Positions 27,295 through 36,144 of a stretch of 52,800 nucleotides of DNA are shown here, in pieces. Position numbers and translations under genes: made by a program. Numbering within the stretch: the first letter of the stretch is position 1; the number at the start of each line of letters is the position of its first letter. The stretch is from contig JARGFM010000023.1 in the NCBI GenBank assembly GCA_029210725.1, positions 1 through 52,800 of the forward strand, in the 5' to 3' direction. The DNA comes from Bacteroidales bacterium. Its GTDB lineage: Bacteria > Bacteroidota > Bacteroidia > Bacteroidales > GCA-2748055. Below the pieces are notes generated by a model. It was not told the DNA's origin. It saw only the letters and a program-made list of their open reading frames with translations, and did no database searches.

Positions 27295-28439
27295 ATGAGA
27301 GTCAGGTTTTCTTTCACTTTTAAAATCCTGATGCCATATTTGGTACTTGCTCTTATTTTCCTTCTGGTTTTTCTGGGGGCCAGTAAGAAGGGTCATTTGG
27401 CGGAACAGTGCTTATCTCTTTCCGGCATGGCAGTATCCATTGGCCTGGGGCTTGTTCATTTATGCTGGTTGATTAAAGCACTGAGTCGGCTCAATCATCT
27501 TGCAGAGCAGTTGATCAGGGGAAATATACCCGATTTCAAAGCCGTCAGGACAGGGATGAGATAGGCGATTTGGAAAGAAGCCTGGAGAAGCATGTTAGCA
27601 AGCTCAAAAATATTGCTGCGTTTTCAAGATCCATGGCCACCGGCGAATTTACCGGACAATATGAGAAGCTAAGCGGGGAGGACGAATTGGGGGATGCTAT
27701 TAATAAGCTGAAAAAGAGCCTGATGAAAACCTTGGAGGAGAGCGAGTCCCGGCGGAGGGAAGAGGAGAACCGCATCTGGGCAGCTCAGGGCCTGGCCAAG
27801 TTCAGTTCGCTGTTCAGAGAAGTGGAGGATGATCTCCAGGAACTGGCCACCCTGCTGATGAAAGAACTGGTAGACTATACGGAGGCTGATATGGGAGCAC
27901 TTTTTATCTCCGTAGAGAAGGAGGGTAAGGAAGAACCTTATCTCGAACTTGCAGGCAGTAATGCCTTTGACCGGCAGAGACAGATCGATGCCCCTTTCAG
28001 GTTCGGAGAGGGCCTCGTGGGGAGAACGGCCCTGGAGAAAGAGCTGATCTATCTGACGGAGCTGCCTTCCGATTATATAAAGGTTCGTTCCGGACTTGGA
28101 GAGGATAGCCCTTCATCCATCCTTCTGGTCCCCGTAATGCTGGATCAACAGGTGCTTGGTGTTATGGAGCTGGCTTCCCTGGGAGAGCTTCCGCCGCATC
28201 AGATCGATTTTGTCAGGCATCTGGCCGATGCCCTGGCAACCACCCTGGCCAAAGTTAAAGCCAGCCTGCGGAACAAGGTATTATATGAGCAGACCAGAAA
28301 ACAGGCGGAAGCACTTTCCTCCCAGGAACAGGTGTACAGACAAGATATGGAGCGACTTGAAAAAGCGGTCGAGCGTTCCCGGAACAGAGAAGCAGAATTG
28401 ATGGAAGCGATAGAGAAACTTCGAAAAGGATCGTCCTGA
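27295..28439 (+). pseudogene. Membrane HAMP-GAF sensor protein, frameshifted
   Basis: The first part encodes two membrane helices (about residues 8-27 and 36-58) and the start of a HAMP linker (LNHLAEQLIRGNIPDF). The frame then runs into a TAG at 27562. One inserted base near 27538-27545 restores RQDRDEIGDLERSL, the expected second half of HAMP, then a second HAMP-like unit (MATGEFTGQYEKLSGEDELGD), a coiled coil, a GAF domain (YTEADMGALFIS to ALATTLAKV) and a final coiled coil. The repaired length is about 381 aa. It has no histidine kinase or cyclase domain, so it would act through a partner. The missing base is beside an AAA run, so either assembly error or true loss is possible. Confidence 0.78.
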
Positions 28440-28481
28440 TCCTCCCGCTATAAGCATATTGTCAGCTCCTTCGAAGAGAAT

Positions 28482-28529
28482 AATGACATAATGACATGCT
28501 AATCCTGGGTGAAAGCGACAAAATGACAT
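28482..28529 (+). repeat. Three AATGACAT direct repeats upstream of hsp20
   Basis: AATGACAT occurs as a back-to-back tandem pair (28482-28489 and 28490-28497) and again at 28522-28529, 32 bp on, in the 184-bp gap before hsp20. The spacing is close to three helical turns, as for a repeat-binding regulator. No known heat-shock operator matches by eye. Confidence 0.4.
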
Positions 28530-28610
28530 TATCCTGAATCATTTGAGCTTTGGTATATGCTTTGAACTATACGGGTCAGAATAATATACTCAAAAAATAA
28601 CAAAACAAAC

Positions 28611-28616
28611 AGGAGG
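28611..28616 (+). promoter_or_regulatory. Strong Shine-Dalgarno site (AGGAGG)
   Basis: AGGAGG lies 7 nt before the hsp20 ATG. Other starts in this window lack such a site, as expected for Bacteroidota, so this one stands out and suggests unusually efficient initiation. Confidence 0.7.
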
Positions 28617-28623
28617 AAAGAAA

Positions 28624-29052
28624 ATGTTAGCAAGAATCAACAGAAACTATGCTCCCGCTTACTGGGACGATTTTTTCAACGACAATTTTTTCAAGCACTT
28701 GAACCAAACAAACTGTGACGAAAGCAGGCCGGCCGTTAATGTATCTGAGAACGACCATGGATACACCATTGAACTGGCTGCCCCCGGAATCGACAGGAAA
28801 GCGTTCAATCTTGAAATTGAGGATAATGTACTGACCATCTCTTCAGAGAACAAGGAGAGCAAGGATGAGCAGAAGAGGAATTACCTTCGGAGAGAATTCA
28901 GTTTTCAGTCATTTAAACGCAGTTTCCAGCTTCCTGAAACGGTCGACCAGGATCAGATTTCTGCCACTCATGAGGCTGGTATTCTGAAACTGACTCTGCC
29001 CAAAAAGGAGGAGATGATTCAAAAAGCTCCCAGGCAGATTGCTGTTAAATAG
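28624..29052 (+). CDS. Small heat-shock protein, Hsp20/alpha-crystallin family
   Basis: A 142-aa ATP-independent chaperone that holds unfolding proteins. The alpha-crystallin domain (about residues 38-130) has PAVNVSENDHGYTIELAAPG, VLTISSE, YLRREFSFQSFKRSF and AGILKLTLPKKE, the last matching the conserved GVL-type C-terminal motif. N-terminal NYAPAYWDDFFNDNFF is typical of Bacteroidota members. It is a single gene with its own repeats, a strong ribosome site and a strong terminator downstream. Confidence 0.93.
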   Translation: MLARINRNYAPAYWDDFFNDNFFKHLNQTNCDESRPAVNVSENDHGYTIELAAPGIDRKAFNLEIEDNVLTISSENKESKDEQKRNYLRREFSFQSFKRSFQLPETVDQDQISATHEAGILKLTLPKKEEMIQKAPRQIAVK

Positions 29053-30007
29053 GATGTTGAGGTAAATCAGGCAGGGACCCGGACGGGTTCCTGCCTGATT
29101 TTTTGTATTTCATCTTCCCCCAGGTCATCACGATGACTCCCGCGATGGTCACCAGTCCCCCGATCAATTGAAGCATTTCAGGTAAAATGGACAGATAGAT
29201 TAGTGAACCTGCCAGCACGAACAGGCTTCGTGTTGCCTGGATAATCATGGTCCGTGAAGCTTCAATGTATTTCAGAGCTGAATACTAGGCAAGTCCAGTG
29301 ATAAAAGGTCCCAGCAATGAACCAATAGCCATGTTCATGGCTGCCGTTCCCGAAATGATAAAACTCTCCCTCCGGATGATCATGGCTCCCACTGCAAACA
29401 GGAAAAGGAAGGCAACCCGGTTCAGCGTAAGAATTCCCGGATGGATATCCTTGATCCTGCTCTTGGCAGTAATAATGCTGATGGATGAGAAGACTGAAGA
29501 AACCAGGATCCATCCGGAGCCTGAGCCAAAGAATTCGGCAATACTTGTATCCCTGGTATAGGTGATCAGGATCACCCCTCCGATGGTCAGTACGATTCCA
29601 ATGGCCTCCACATTGTTAAATCGTTCACCCAGGAAGCGGATCCCCAGGATGGTTACAAAAATAGGGGTCAGGTTGGAGAGGAAGGAGATGGTGGTGGGAT
29701 TCTCCGCCTGTTGAATGGCCAGAAAGAGCAAGCTGGCAGCCCCCAGTTCGAGGAAGCCGATAATGACCAGTGTTCTATTGGAAGCCCTGGTTAATCCGGG
29801 TATTTTCCTGATCATTCCTGTTATGGTCAGGAAAGGAAGGATCCATATCAGGGCGAAACCAAACCAGTAGAACTGGAACTGATAGTAGTTTACCTCAAGC
29901 AGGGCAGCTTTGGAGAAGACATATACATTGGCCATGCCAAGGGTTGCCAGGAAAGCCAGGGAAATGCCCTTTACCGTGGGATTGATCTTGGAGAAAATAT
30001 CGTTCAA
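29045..30007 (-). pseudogene. EamA/DMT-family transporter with internal TAG
   Basis: Ten hydrophobic segments over about 320 codons fit the drug/metabolite transporter (EamA) fold with its two repeats. The first 240 codons end at a TAG (29285-29287) in GPFITGLA-stop-YSALKYIEASRTM; the same frame then continues with the missing last helices to 29045. The expected residue at the stop is Gln or another polar one. Without readthrough, the truncated protein would lack its last one or two helices. TAG ends intact genes in this window, so recoding is unlikely. The only start near the N-terminus is TTG at 30007, partly within a -7-like box (TACTTTTG), so the start is uncertain. Exporter substrate unknown. 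Confidence 0.75.
29064..29104 (+). terminator. Terminator of hsp20
   Basis: A 12-bp perfect stem (29064-29075 with 29090-29101) extends inward by further pairs around a GGAC loop and is followed by a T run. It also lies inside the last codons of the opposite-strand EamA frame. Confidence 0.85.
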
Positions 30008-30033
30008 AAGTAATTATGGACGTTTCACAGGAA

Positions 30034-30060
30034 TAAAAAAAACCGGGGGATTCCCCGGTC
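30034..30060 (-). terminator. Terminator of pgi
   Basis: On the minus strand a GC-rich stem (ACCGGGG-type, 30053-30059 with 30043-30049) with a 3-nt loop is followed by eight or more T, 27 bp after the pgi stop. A classical intrinsic terminator. Confidence 0.8.
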
Positions 30061-30086
30061 TTTTAACAGCAAATAGAATAAATTGT

Positions 30087-31430
30087 TTACAAGCTGGATT
30101 TAATCTGTTCTGTTTCCTTTTCGAAGCCTGGTTTTTCAAGCAGGGCAAACATGTTCTTTTTATAAGCTTCCACACCTGGCTGATTAAATGGATTTATACC
30201 CAGCATATAAGCGCTGATACCGCAGGCATTTTCGAAAAAATAGAGCAGCTGTCCCAGCCACCGTGCATTCAGTGCCGGCATGGAGATGCGAATATTGGGA
30301 ACACCCCCGTCCAGGTGAGCCAGGATAGTGCCCAGCTCTGCCATTTTATTTACATGGTCGATATTCCTTCCTTCCAGATAGTTAAGCTGGTCCAGATTGG
30401 CAGGATCCCCGGGAATTTTTACCTGGTGATTTGTATGTTCCACACTGATCACAGTTTCGAAGAGGCTTCTTTCACCTTCCTGGATATATTGTCCCATGGA
30501 GTGAAGATCGGTGGAGTTATCCACAGCTGCAGGGAAAATTCCTTTCCCCTCTTTCCCTTCACTCTCTCCGTACAGTTGCTTCCACCATTCCGAAACATAA
30601 TGGAGTTTATTATGATAGTTCACCAAAAGCTCAATTTTCTTACCGGAACGATAGAGTGCATTTCGTGTGGCAGCATAAAGGGCCGCAGGATTCTCTTCCA
30701 GGTCCAGGGAGGGATCGCAGCGACGGCTCATCTCCGCGGCACCTGAAATAAATTTTCTGATGTCCACCCCGCATATGGCCAGCGGGATCAGTCCCACCGG
30801 GGTAAATACCGAAAATCTTCCCCCCACATTATCCGGGATTACGTAGATGCGGTAGCCCTCTTCACCGGCCAGTTGCCTGAGGGCTCCCTTGCCGGAGTCG
30901 GTTACAGCAATAATGCGGTCACGGGCTTCCTTTTTTCCCACCTTGTTTTCCAGGTGATTTTTAAGGATCCGGAAGGCCAGGGCTGGCTCGGTAGTGGTTC
31001 CGGATTTGGAGATGACCACCATGGAGTAGCTCTTTTCATCCAACAGTTCCAACAACTCATACATATAATCCTCCCCGATGTTCTGCCCGGCAAAAAGCAT
31101 ATGAGGAGCTTTCTGGTCTTTCTTCAGATGTGCAAAATTATGGGCGAGGGCATCATAAACGGCACGAGCCCCCAGGTAGGAACCACCGATTCCCACAACC
31201 ACCAGGATTTCGCTTTTCTCCTTTAAACCTGCGACAGCCTGTTCTATCTTTTCGATTTGCTCCTGGCTGATTTCCGAGGGAAGATGGAGCCATCCCAGGT
31301 AATCATTTCCCTTTCCATTTCCCTGGTAAAGAGTAAGTTGTGCTGATATTACTTCCGGGGAAAGCTGTTTGATCTCCTTTTCCGGGATAAATTTATAAAC
31401 CCTTGAACTATCCAGATTGATTTGTTCCAT
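30087..31430 (-). CDS. pgi: Glucose-6-phosphate isomerase
   Basis: A 447-aa enzyme of the shorter, Bacillus-like Pgi type that interconverts glucose-6-P and fructose-6-P. VVVGIGGSYLGARA, VVISKSGTTTEPALAFR, VTDSGKGALRQLA, VGGRFSVFTPVGLIPLA and the C-terminal GINPFNQPGVEAYK with the catalytic Lys region are all present. Length is normal for the group. It is a single transcript with its own promoter and terminator, divergent from the large KamA-like gene. It would feed glucose-6-P to the trehalose synthase encoded at 4400-6616. Confidence 0.96.
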   Translation of the reverse strand: MEQINLDSSRVYKFIPEKEIKQLSPEVISAQLTLYQGNGKGNDYLGWLHLPSEISQEQIEKIEQAVAGLKEKSEILVVVGIGGSYLGARAVYDALAHNFAHLKKDQKAPHMLFAGQNIGEDYMYELLELLDEKSYSMVVISKSGTTTEPALAFRILKNHLENKVGKKEARDRIIAVTDSGKGALRQLAGEEGYRIYVIPDNVGGRFSVFTPVGLIPLAICGVDIRKFISGAAEMSRRCDPSLDLEENPAALYAATRNALYRSGKKIELLVNYHNKLHYVSEWWKQLYGESEGKEGKGIFPAAVDNSTDLHSMGQYIQEGERSLFETVISVEHTNHQVKIPGDPANLDQLNYLEGRNIDHVNKMAELGTILAHLDGGVPNIRISMPALNARWLGQLLYFFENACGISAYMLGINPFNQPGVEAYKKNMFALLEKPGFEKETEQIKSSL

Positions 31431-31465
31431 GGTCTTTGCTTCTTGTATGAGTGTATAATATTGCT

Positions 31466-31491
31466 CAAAAGTAAGTAAAAAACTTTTTTAC
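31466..31491 (-). promoter_or_regulatory. pgi promoter with operator-like palindrome
   Basis: TACTTTTG (minus strand, 31466-31473) is an exact -7 box about 36 nt before the pgi ATG. Directly upstream, at 31475-31491, is a perfect 17-bp palindrome (GTAAAAAA-C-TTTTTTAC), placed where it could block or assist polymerase. No clear -33 TTTG. Confidence 0.45.
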
Positions 31492-31547
31492 ATCTTCATT
31501 TGATTCGTGAAGGATTTTTGGGTTACTTATATGATAAATGAAATGAA

Positions 31548-33734
31548 ATGACAGAGATTGAAAAACTGGACAGAATTGCCATCAACGTCAGGTCGCGTAA
31601 ATTGCTCTACCAGCTTCTGGACGAGAATCCGGAATTTGAGGGCATCCTCAGAAATTCCAAGAATGAAACCGAAGTGGTTGTGGGAGTGCGGGAATGGATC
31701 GAACGAAGCTTCAGGGACCGGGAGGATGCGTTCAGGTTTTATCATGCCAGGCATTCAGGAACAGAACTCTTTGACAATCTGGAATGGCGCGACTATGCTA
31801 TCATACGGATACTCGATTACATTGATCATGCAAGTATCGAATACCCCGATCTGAATCTGCGTGGTGAGCTTGCAGTTAGCAATCCCCTGAGGTTGATCTG
31901 GCTGGCAGTTCATAAAGGCACCGGTGGAGCCAAGCCCGATTTTTTCATCGACATGATCATGTTGTTCAGGCAGCTTCGTGGAGAAAGTGAGCAACCGGTA
32001 TTTTCGCCTGAAAATGTAGCCACCTGGATGGATCGTTATCCCTCGGGCCTGGATCAGCGAATAGTCAGACTCCGGGAAGAAAACAGACAGAGGATAATCC
32101 GGATCCTGGCGGAGCAGATTGACAGGGGAAAGATTATTAGCCAGAGGTATTACTTTGAACCCGGCCTGGATTTGTCCGGAAAGGTGAAAAAGATGGAAGT
32201 GTGGTGGCAGGATTACCGCTTCCACCTCCGTTTTTCCATTCGTTCCCCGGACCTGCTCAATGAGCTGCTGGATCATTCGCTTGATCCTGACACCATGAAG
32301 ATCCTGAAGGATGCCGAGAAGGCCGGGATTCCTTTCTTTGTGAATCCCTACTACCTTTCCCTGCTGCATGTCAGGGTCCCCTATTTTGCTGTGGGAGCAG
32401 ATCTTGCAATCAGGTATTATGTCTTGTACAGCAAGCAGCTTGTGGAAGAATTCGGGAAAATCGTTGCCTGGGAGAAGGAGGACCAGGTGAAGCCCGGCTT
32501 GCCAAATGCAGCAGGCTGGTTGCTTCCCGAGGGGCATAATATCCACCGGCGTTACCCGGAGGTGGCCATCCTGATACCTGATACCATGGGAAGGGCCTGT
32601 GGAGGATTGTGCTCATCCTGTCAGCGGATGTATGATTTTCAGGGTGGAAGGCTCAATTTTGATCTGGACAAACTGAAGCCCGGCGAAAAGTGGGGCGACA
32701 AGCTGAAAAAACTGATGGCCTATTTTGAGAAGGATGCGCAGCTGAGAGATATCCTGATTACCGGGGGTGACGGACTGATGAGTTCCGATAAGTCACTTCA
32801 TCTGCTTCTGGATGAGATTTACAACATGGCACTCAGGAAAATCCACCGGAATGAATCGCTTCCCGAAGGAGAGAAACTGGCAGAGCTGGTCAGAATCAGG
32901 ATCGGGACCCGCTTGCCGGTATATTTGCCACAGCGGATCAACCAGAATCTTATGACTATCCTCCGAGAGTTTAAGGAGAAAGCTGTAACTGCCGGGATCC
33001 AGCAGTTCCTGATCCAGACCCATTTTGTATCGCCAATGGAAGTAACACCGGAATCGAGCAAAGCTGTCCGGATGCTGATATCGGCCGGCTGGACGGTCAC
33101 TAATCAGCTGGTTTTTACAGCGGCAGCTTCCCGGAGGGGCCATTCCGCGAAATTGCGAAAGGTGCTGAACGATATTGGGGTACTGCCTTATTATACGTTT
33201 ACTGTGAAGGGATATATGGAGAATAATTCAGGATTTACACCCAATGCTCGGATCGTCCAGGAACAGCTTGAAGAAAAGGCAGCAGGAAAGATTTCCCCGG
33301 AACATGAGGATATCATCAGGAAGTTTCCCGAGGAGACCGGCACCATGGTCGAGAATATCGAGGCCCTCAGAAAATCTGCCGGTTTGCCTTTTCTGGCCAC
33401 TGACCGGAACGTACTTAATCTTCCCGGGGTAGGTAAGAGCATGACGTATAGAGTGATAGGTATTACACGCTATGGTCGTAGAATCCTGGAATTCGATCAT
33501 GATAAAACGAGGCGTCACAGTCCCATCATTGAGAAAATGGGTAAGGTCATTATTATCGAGTCGAAATCGATCCATGAATACCTCAGTCAATTGGAGGATC
33601 TGGGTGAGGACAGGGAGGACTATAAGGGATTATACGGGTATTCCCTGGGTCAGACCGAACAGCGTAGCCCGGTATATGAGTACCCGGAGTATACTCTTCA
33701 GATCACCGGCGAGATGACTAACCTGCAATTATAA
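31548..33734 (+). CDS. Large KamA-like radical SAM protein
   Basis: A 728-aa protein, well over half again the size of lysine 2,3-aminomutase (about 420-470). The cluster motif is CGGLCSSC (Cys351, Cys355, Cys358), followed by ILITGGDGLM, VRIRIGTRLPVY, LPYYTF and a PLP-type PGVGK (Lys630). The first 340 residues form a helical region rich in charged residues (KLDRIAINVRSRKLLYQLL, FYHARHSG) with no domain I recognise. The extra domain and the altered cluster sequence suggest a distinct substrate. The ATG at 31548 follows a GAAAT repeat. It is divergent from pgi and 55 bp upstream of the M28 peptidase start. Confidence 0.75.
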   Translation: MTEIEKLDRIAINVRSRKLLYQLLDENPEFEGILRNSKNETEVVVGVREWIERSFRDREDAFRFYHARHSGTELFDNLEWRDYAIIRILDYIDHASIEYPDLNLRGELAVSNPLRLIWLAVHKGTGGAKPDFFIDMIMLFRQLRGESEQPVFSPENVATWMDRYPSGLDQRIVRLREENRQRIIRILAEQIDRGKIISQRYYFEPGLDLSGKVKKMEVWWQDYRFHLRFSIRSPDLLNELLDHSLDPDTMKILKDAEKAGIPFFVNPYYLSLLHVRVPYFAVGADLAIRYYVLYSKQLVEEFGKIVAWEKEDQVKPGLPNAAGWLLPEGHNIHRRYPEVAILIPDTMGRACGGLCSSCQRMYDFQGGRLNFDLDKLKPGEKWGDKLKKLMAYFEKDAQLRDILITGGDGLMSSDKSLHLLLDEIYNMALRKIHRNESLPEGEKLAELVRIRIGTRLPVYLPQRINQNLMTILREFKEKAVTAGIQQFLIQTHFVSPMEVTPESSKAVRMLISAGWTVTNQLVFTAAASRRGHSAKLRKVLNDIGVLPYYTFTVKGYMENNSGFTPNARIVQEQLEEKAAGKISPEHEDIIRKFPEETGTMVENIEALRKSAGLPFLATDRNVLNLPGVGKSMTYRVIGITRYGRRILEFDHDKTRRHSPIIEKMGKVIIIESKSIHEYLSQLEDLGEDREDYKGLYGYSLGQTEQRSPVYEYPEYTLQITGEMTNLQL

Positions 33735-33789
33735 GCAGACCCGGTTTAGCTAAATGTTGCTATCATACATGCTTTATCAAATTAGCCTA

Positions 33790-35436
33790 ATGATGAAACA
33801 ATTCCGATATGTCATTGCTTTCCTGTTTGTTATCTTTAGTGTTCAACCTTTGCGGGCCCAGAAGACTGGGCTGGAATCCATAAACATCAACGATCTGAAG
33901 CGGCATATGCAGTTTTTGGCTTCCGATGAACTGGAAGGACGCGAAACCGGTTCGCCAGGTCTGCAGGTGGCAGCGCGTTATCTGGCGGTGCAGGCAGAAT
34001 CGCTGGGTCTCCTGCCCCTTGATAAAGATAAGGATTACATGCAGCCCTACCTGATCCGCGAGCGGGCTTATGATCGTGAAAACAGCAGCATCACCATCTC
34101 CGCAGCTGACAGTGTAAGTGTAAGCTGCACCGAACCTTTCTATTTCCTTCCTGCGCCCGGAGCGGACCATACTGTAATTGAAGGAGAGCTGGTCTTTGCT
34201 GGTTACGGAATCAATTCGGAGGAACATGGCTATAATGATTTTGCGAACATCGATATTCAGGACAAGGTGGTATTGATCATGAACCGGGCTCCAATGAACG
34301 AAGAGGGTACGGAGTCGCAGTTTGATCATGGCAAATGGACGGGGATGCAGAATTTTCAGTATAAAATGCCTTATATCTTTTCCCGGCAGCCCAGGGCTGT
34401 ACTGATCGTGATGGACCCCAAGTCGGGAATGGAATCCATTGAAGATGTGAATCCTGCAGTGGCCAGGTATCTCAGCAAGTCAAGGGTGCTTTACACTGAA
34501 GATGTTGAGCAGGAGGGCACCAGTTCGGTGAACCGGCCGGGAATGGTAATGATTCATCGCCGGGTGGCCGATCAGCTTCTGGCTAAGGCAGGAAAGAATC
34601 TCGGGGACCTGCAAATGGAGATAGACCAGAATTTTTCCCCGCAATCATTTTACCTGGAAGGGACCAGGGTAAAGATCGAATTAAATATGGAGACCCGTGA
34701 CCGGGAGGTGTTCAATGTATTTGGTCTGATCGAGGGGAGTAATCTGGTCCAGAAGGATGAGGTGGTGATTTATATGGCACATTACGACCATGTGGGAACC
34801 GATGGCCAGGGAGCCGTGTTTAATGGTGCCGACGATAATGCATCGGGAACTGTAGCGCTTCTTGAGATTGCTGAAGCTTTCCTGAAGGAAACGAAAAGAC
34901 CTGGCAGGAGAATCGGGATTCTCTGGGTATCGGCCGAGGAGATTGGTCTTTATGGTTCACAGTATTTTGCAGAACATCCCCTGGTGCCAGGTGAGAAAAT
35001 TGCCGCCGTGATTAATCTGGATATGGTGGGCAGGACCAAAATGAAAGAGGATGAGCTTAGCACCCGTTCAGGACTGACCATCCAGGGGGGCGATTCGGTG
35101 AAGGTTATCGGAGGCTTGCAGAGTAAAGTATTAATGAAGATCAACAGGCAGACACTGGCAGAAGCCGGACTGGTGGGCAATTATCAGTACAATAACCTGA
35201 CCGATCCCAATCGCTATTTCTTCCGCAGCGACCATATTAGCTTTGCCCGGAAGGATATTCCTGTACTGTTCTATTCAACCGGAACCCAGAGGGATTATCA
35301 TTTGATAAGCGATGTAGAGGAAGTCATCGATTACGAAAAATTCCTGAAAATGACCAAGTTTTGCTACCGGACAGGATTCAATGTGGCTCAGTACAAAGGA
35401 CCCATAAAGGTCGACAATCCAATGACTTCGTGGTAA
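33790..35436 (+). CDS. M28-family zinc aminopeptidase, secreted
   Basis: A roughly 548-aa secreted peptidase. The start is taken at 33790 (MMKQFRYVIAFLFV), which puts the signal peptide (about 24 residues, cleaved after QPLRAQ) at the N-terminus; a longer frame opens at 33754. The zinc ligands are visible: AHYDHVG (His331, Asp333), GADDNASG, SAEEIGLYGSQ with the catalytic Glu, NLDMVGR and FRSDHISF. A PA-like insertion lies between about 110 and 260. It likely trims peptides in the periplasm or outside. Convergent with the DUF1080-type lipoprotein, 4 bp apart. Confidence 0.9.
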   Translation: MMKQFRYVIAFLFVIFSVQPLRAQKTGLESININDLKRHMQFLASDELEGRETGSPGLQVAARYLAVQAESLGLLPLDKDKDYMQPYLIRERAYDRENSSITISAADSVSVSCTEPFYFLPAPGADHTVIEGELVFAGYGINSEEHGYNDFANIDIQDKVVLIMNRAPMNEEGTESQFDHGKWTGMQNFQYKMPYIFSRQPRAVLIVMDPKSGMESIEDVNPAVARYLSKSRVLYTEDVEQEGTSSVNRPGMVMIHRRVADQLLAKAGKNLGDLQMEIDQNFSPQSFYLEGTRVKIELNMETRDREVFNVFGLIEGSNLVQKDEVVIYMAHYDHVGTDGQGAVFNGADDNASGTVALLEIAEAFLKETKRPGRRIGILWVSAEEIGLYGSQYFAEHPLVPGEKIAAVINLDMVGRTKMKEDELSTRSGLTIQGGDSVKVIGGLQSKVLMKINRQTLAEAGLVGNYQYNNLTDPNRYFFRSDHISFARKDIPVLFYSTGTQRDYHLISDVEEVIDYEKFLKMTKFCYRTGFNVAQYKGPIKVDNPMTSW

Positions 35437-35440
35437 AGGC

Positions 35441-36094
35441 TTACAGCGGCTGCAAATAGATATTCCGGAATTGCATGGGGCCACCTTCCGACTGTATAGC
35501 GATATTACCCTCTGTCAGGCTCATGCCGGTTCCTTTATTTTGCAGAACGCCATTCACATATAATTCAAGGCTTCCATTCAGGGAGGTGATATCGTAACTG
35601 TTCCATTGGCCGGCAGCTTTTTCACTGCTCTCCTCGAATTTGGGAATTGCCAGGTAGCGGCGATCCTCAGAGGTGACAAGATAGGTGGAGTCCATGACGG
35701 TAATTGCAGCACCTTTGCCCATCAGTACGATGTCGCCCGCTTTGCCGTGCATTAACTGGGCTTCCACGCAATGGGGAAAGATAAGTTCCCTGCCCTGGAC
35801 ATTAATCAGCACGCCACTGTTGGAGGGTTCTTCGGTCCATCGCCATTCCAGGTGAAGTTTGTAATTACTGTAGGTTTCTTTGGTCCGGATATAGCCAAAG
35901 GGATCCCCAAGAGTATTCAACAGGCCATCTTCCACAAAGAAGAGATCCCCGGGTTCTCCATCGTCGCTATCCACAATGATATTCCAGTTGTCCAGGTCCT
36001 GTCCGTTAAACAGCTCGATCTTCTTTTCTGTGCTGCAGGATAGTATCCCCAGTGAGAGTGTCAGTAAGAGGGCTGACTTCAGTAATGTTTTCAT
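35441..36094 (-). CDS. 3-keto-disaccharide hydrolase-type (DUF1080) lipoprotein
   Basis: A 217-aa lipoprotein: signal helix, lipobox GILSC, then a beta-jelly-roll of the 3-keto-disaccharide hydrolase (DUF1080) type with KIELFNGQDLDNWNI at the start, LEWRWTEEPSNSGVLINV in the middle and GNIAIQSEGGPMQFRNIYL at the end. The family hydrolyses 3-keto-glycosides, or binds sugars, on the outside of the cell or in the periplasm. No partner dehydrogenase is next to it. The 50-bp gap upstream separates it from ppk2 on the same strand. Confidence 0.88.
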   Translation of the reverse strand: MKTLLKSALLLTLSLGILSCSTEKKIELFNGQDLDNWNIIVDSDDGEPGDLFFVEDGLLNTLGDPFGYIRTKETYSNYKLHLEWRWTEEPSNSGVLINVQGRELIFPHCVEAQLMHGKAGDIVLMGKGAAITVMDSTYLVTSEDRRYLAIPKFEESSEKAAGQWNSYDITSLNGSLELYVNGVLQNKGTGMSLTEGNIAIQSEGGPMQFRNIYLQPL

Positions 36095-36144
36095 AAGAGT
36101 TGATTTCGGATTATATGGGTTTAAGCAATCGCAAGTTATAAATT

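Noticed and set aside
29285-29287. TAG as programmed readthrough or pyrrolysine
   Set aside because: TAG ends several intact genes (for example at 1421 and 10533) and no readthrough signal is visible after it.
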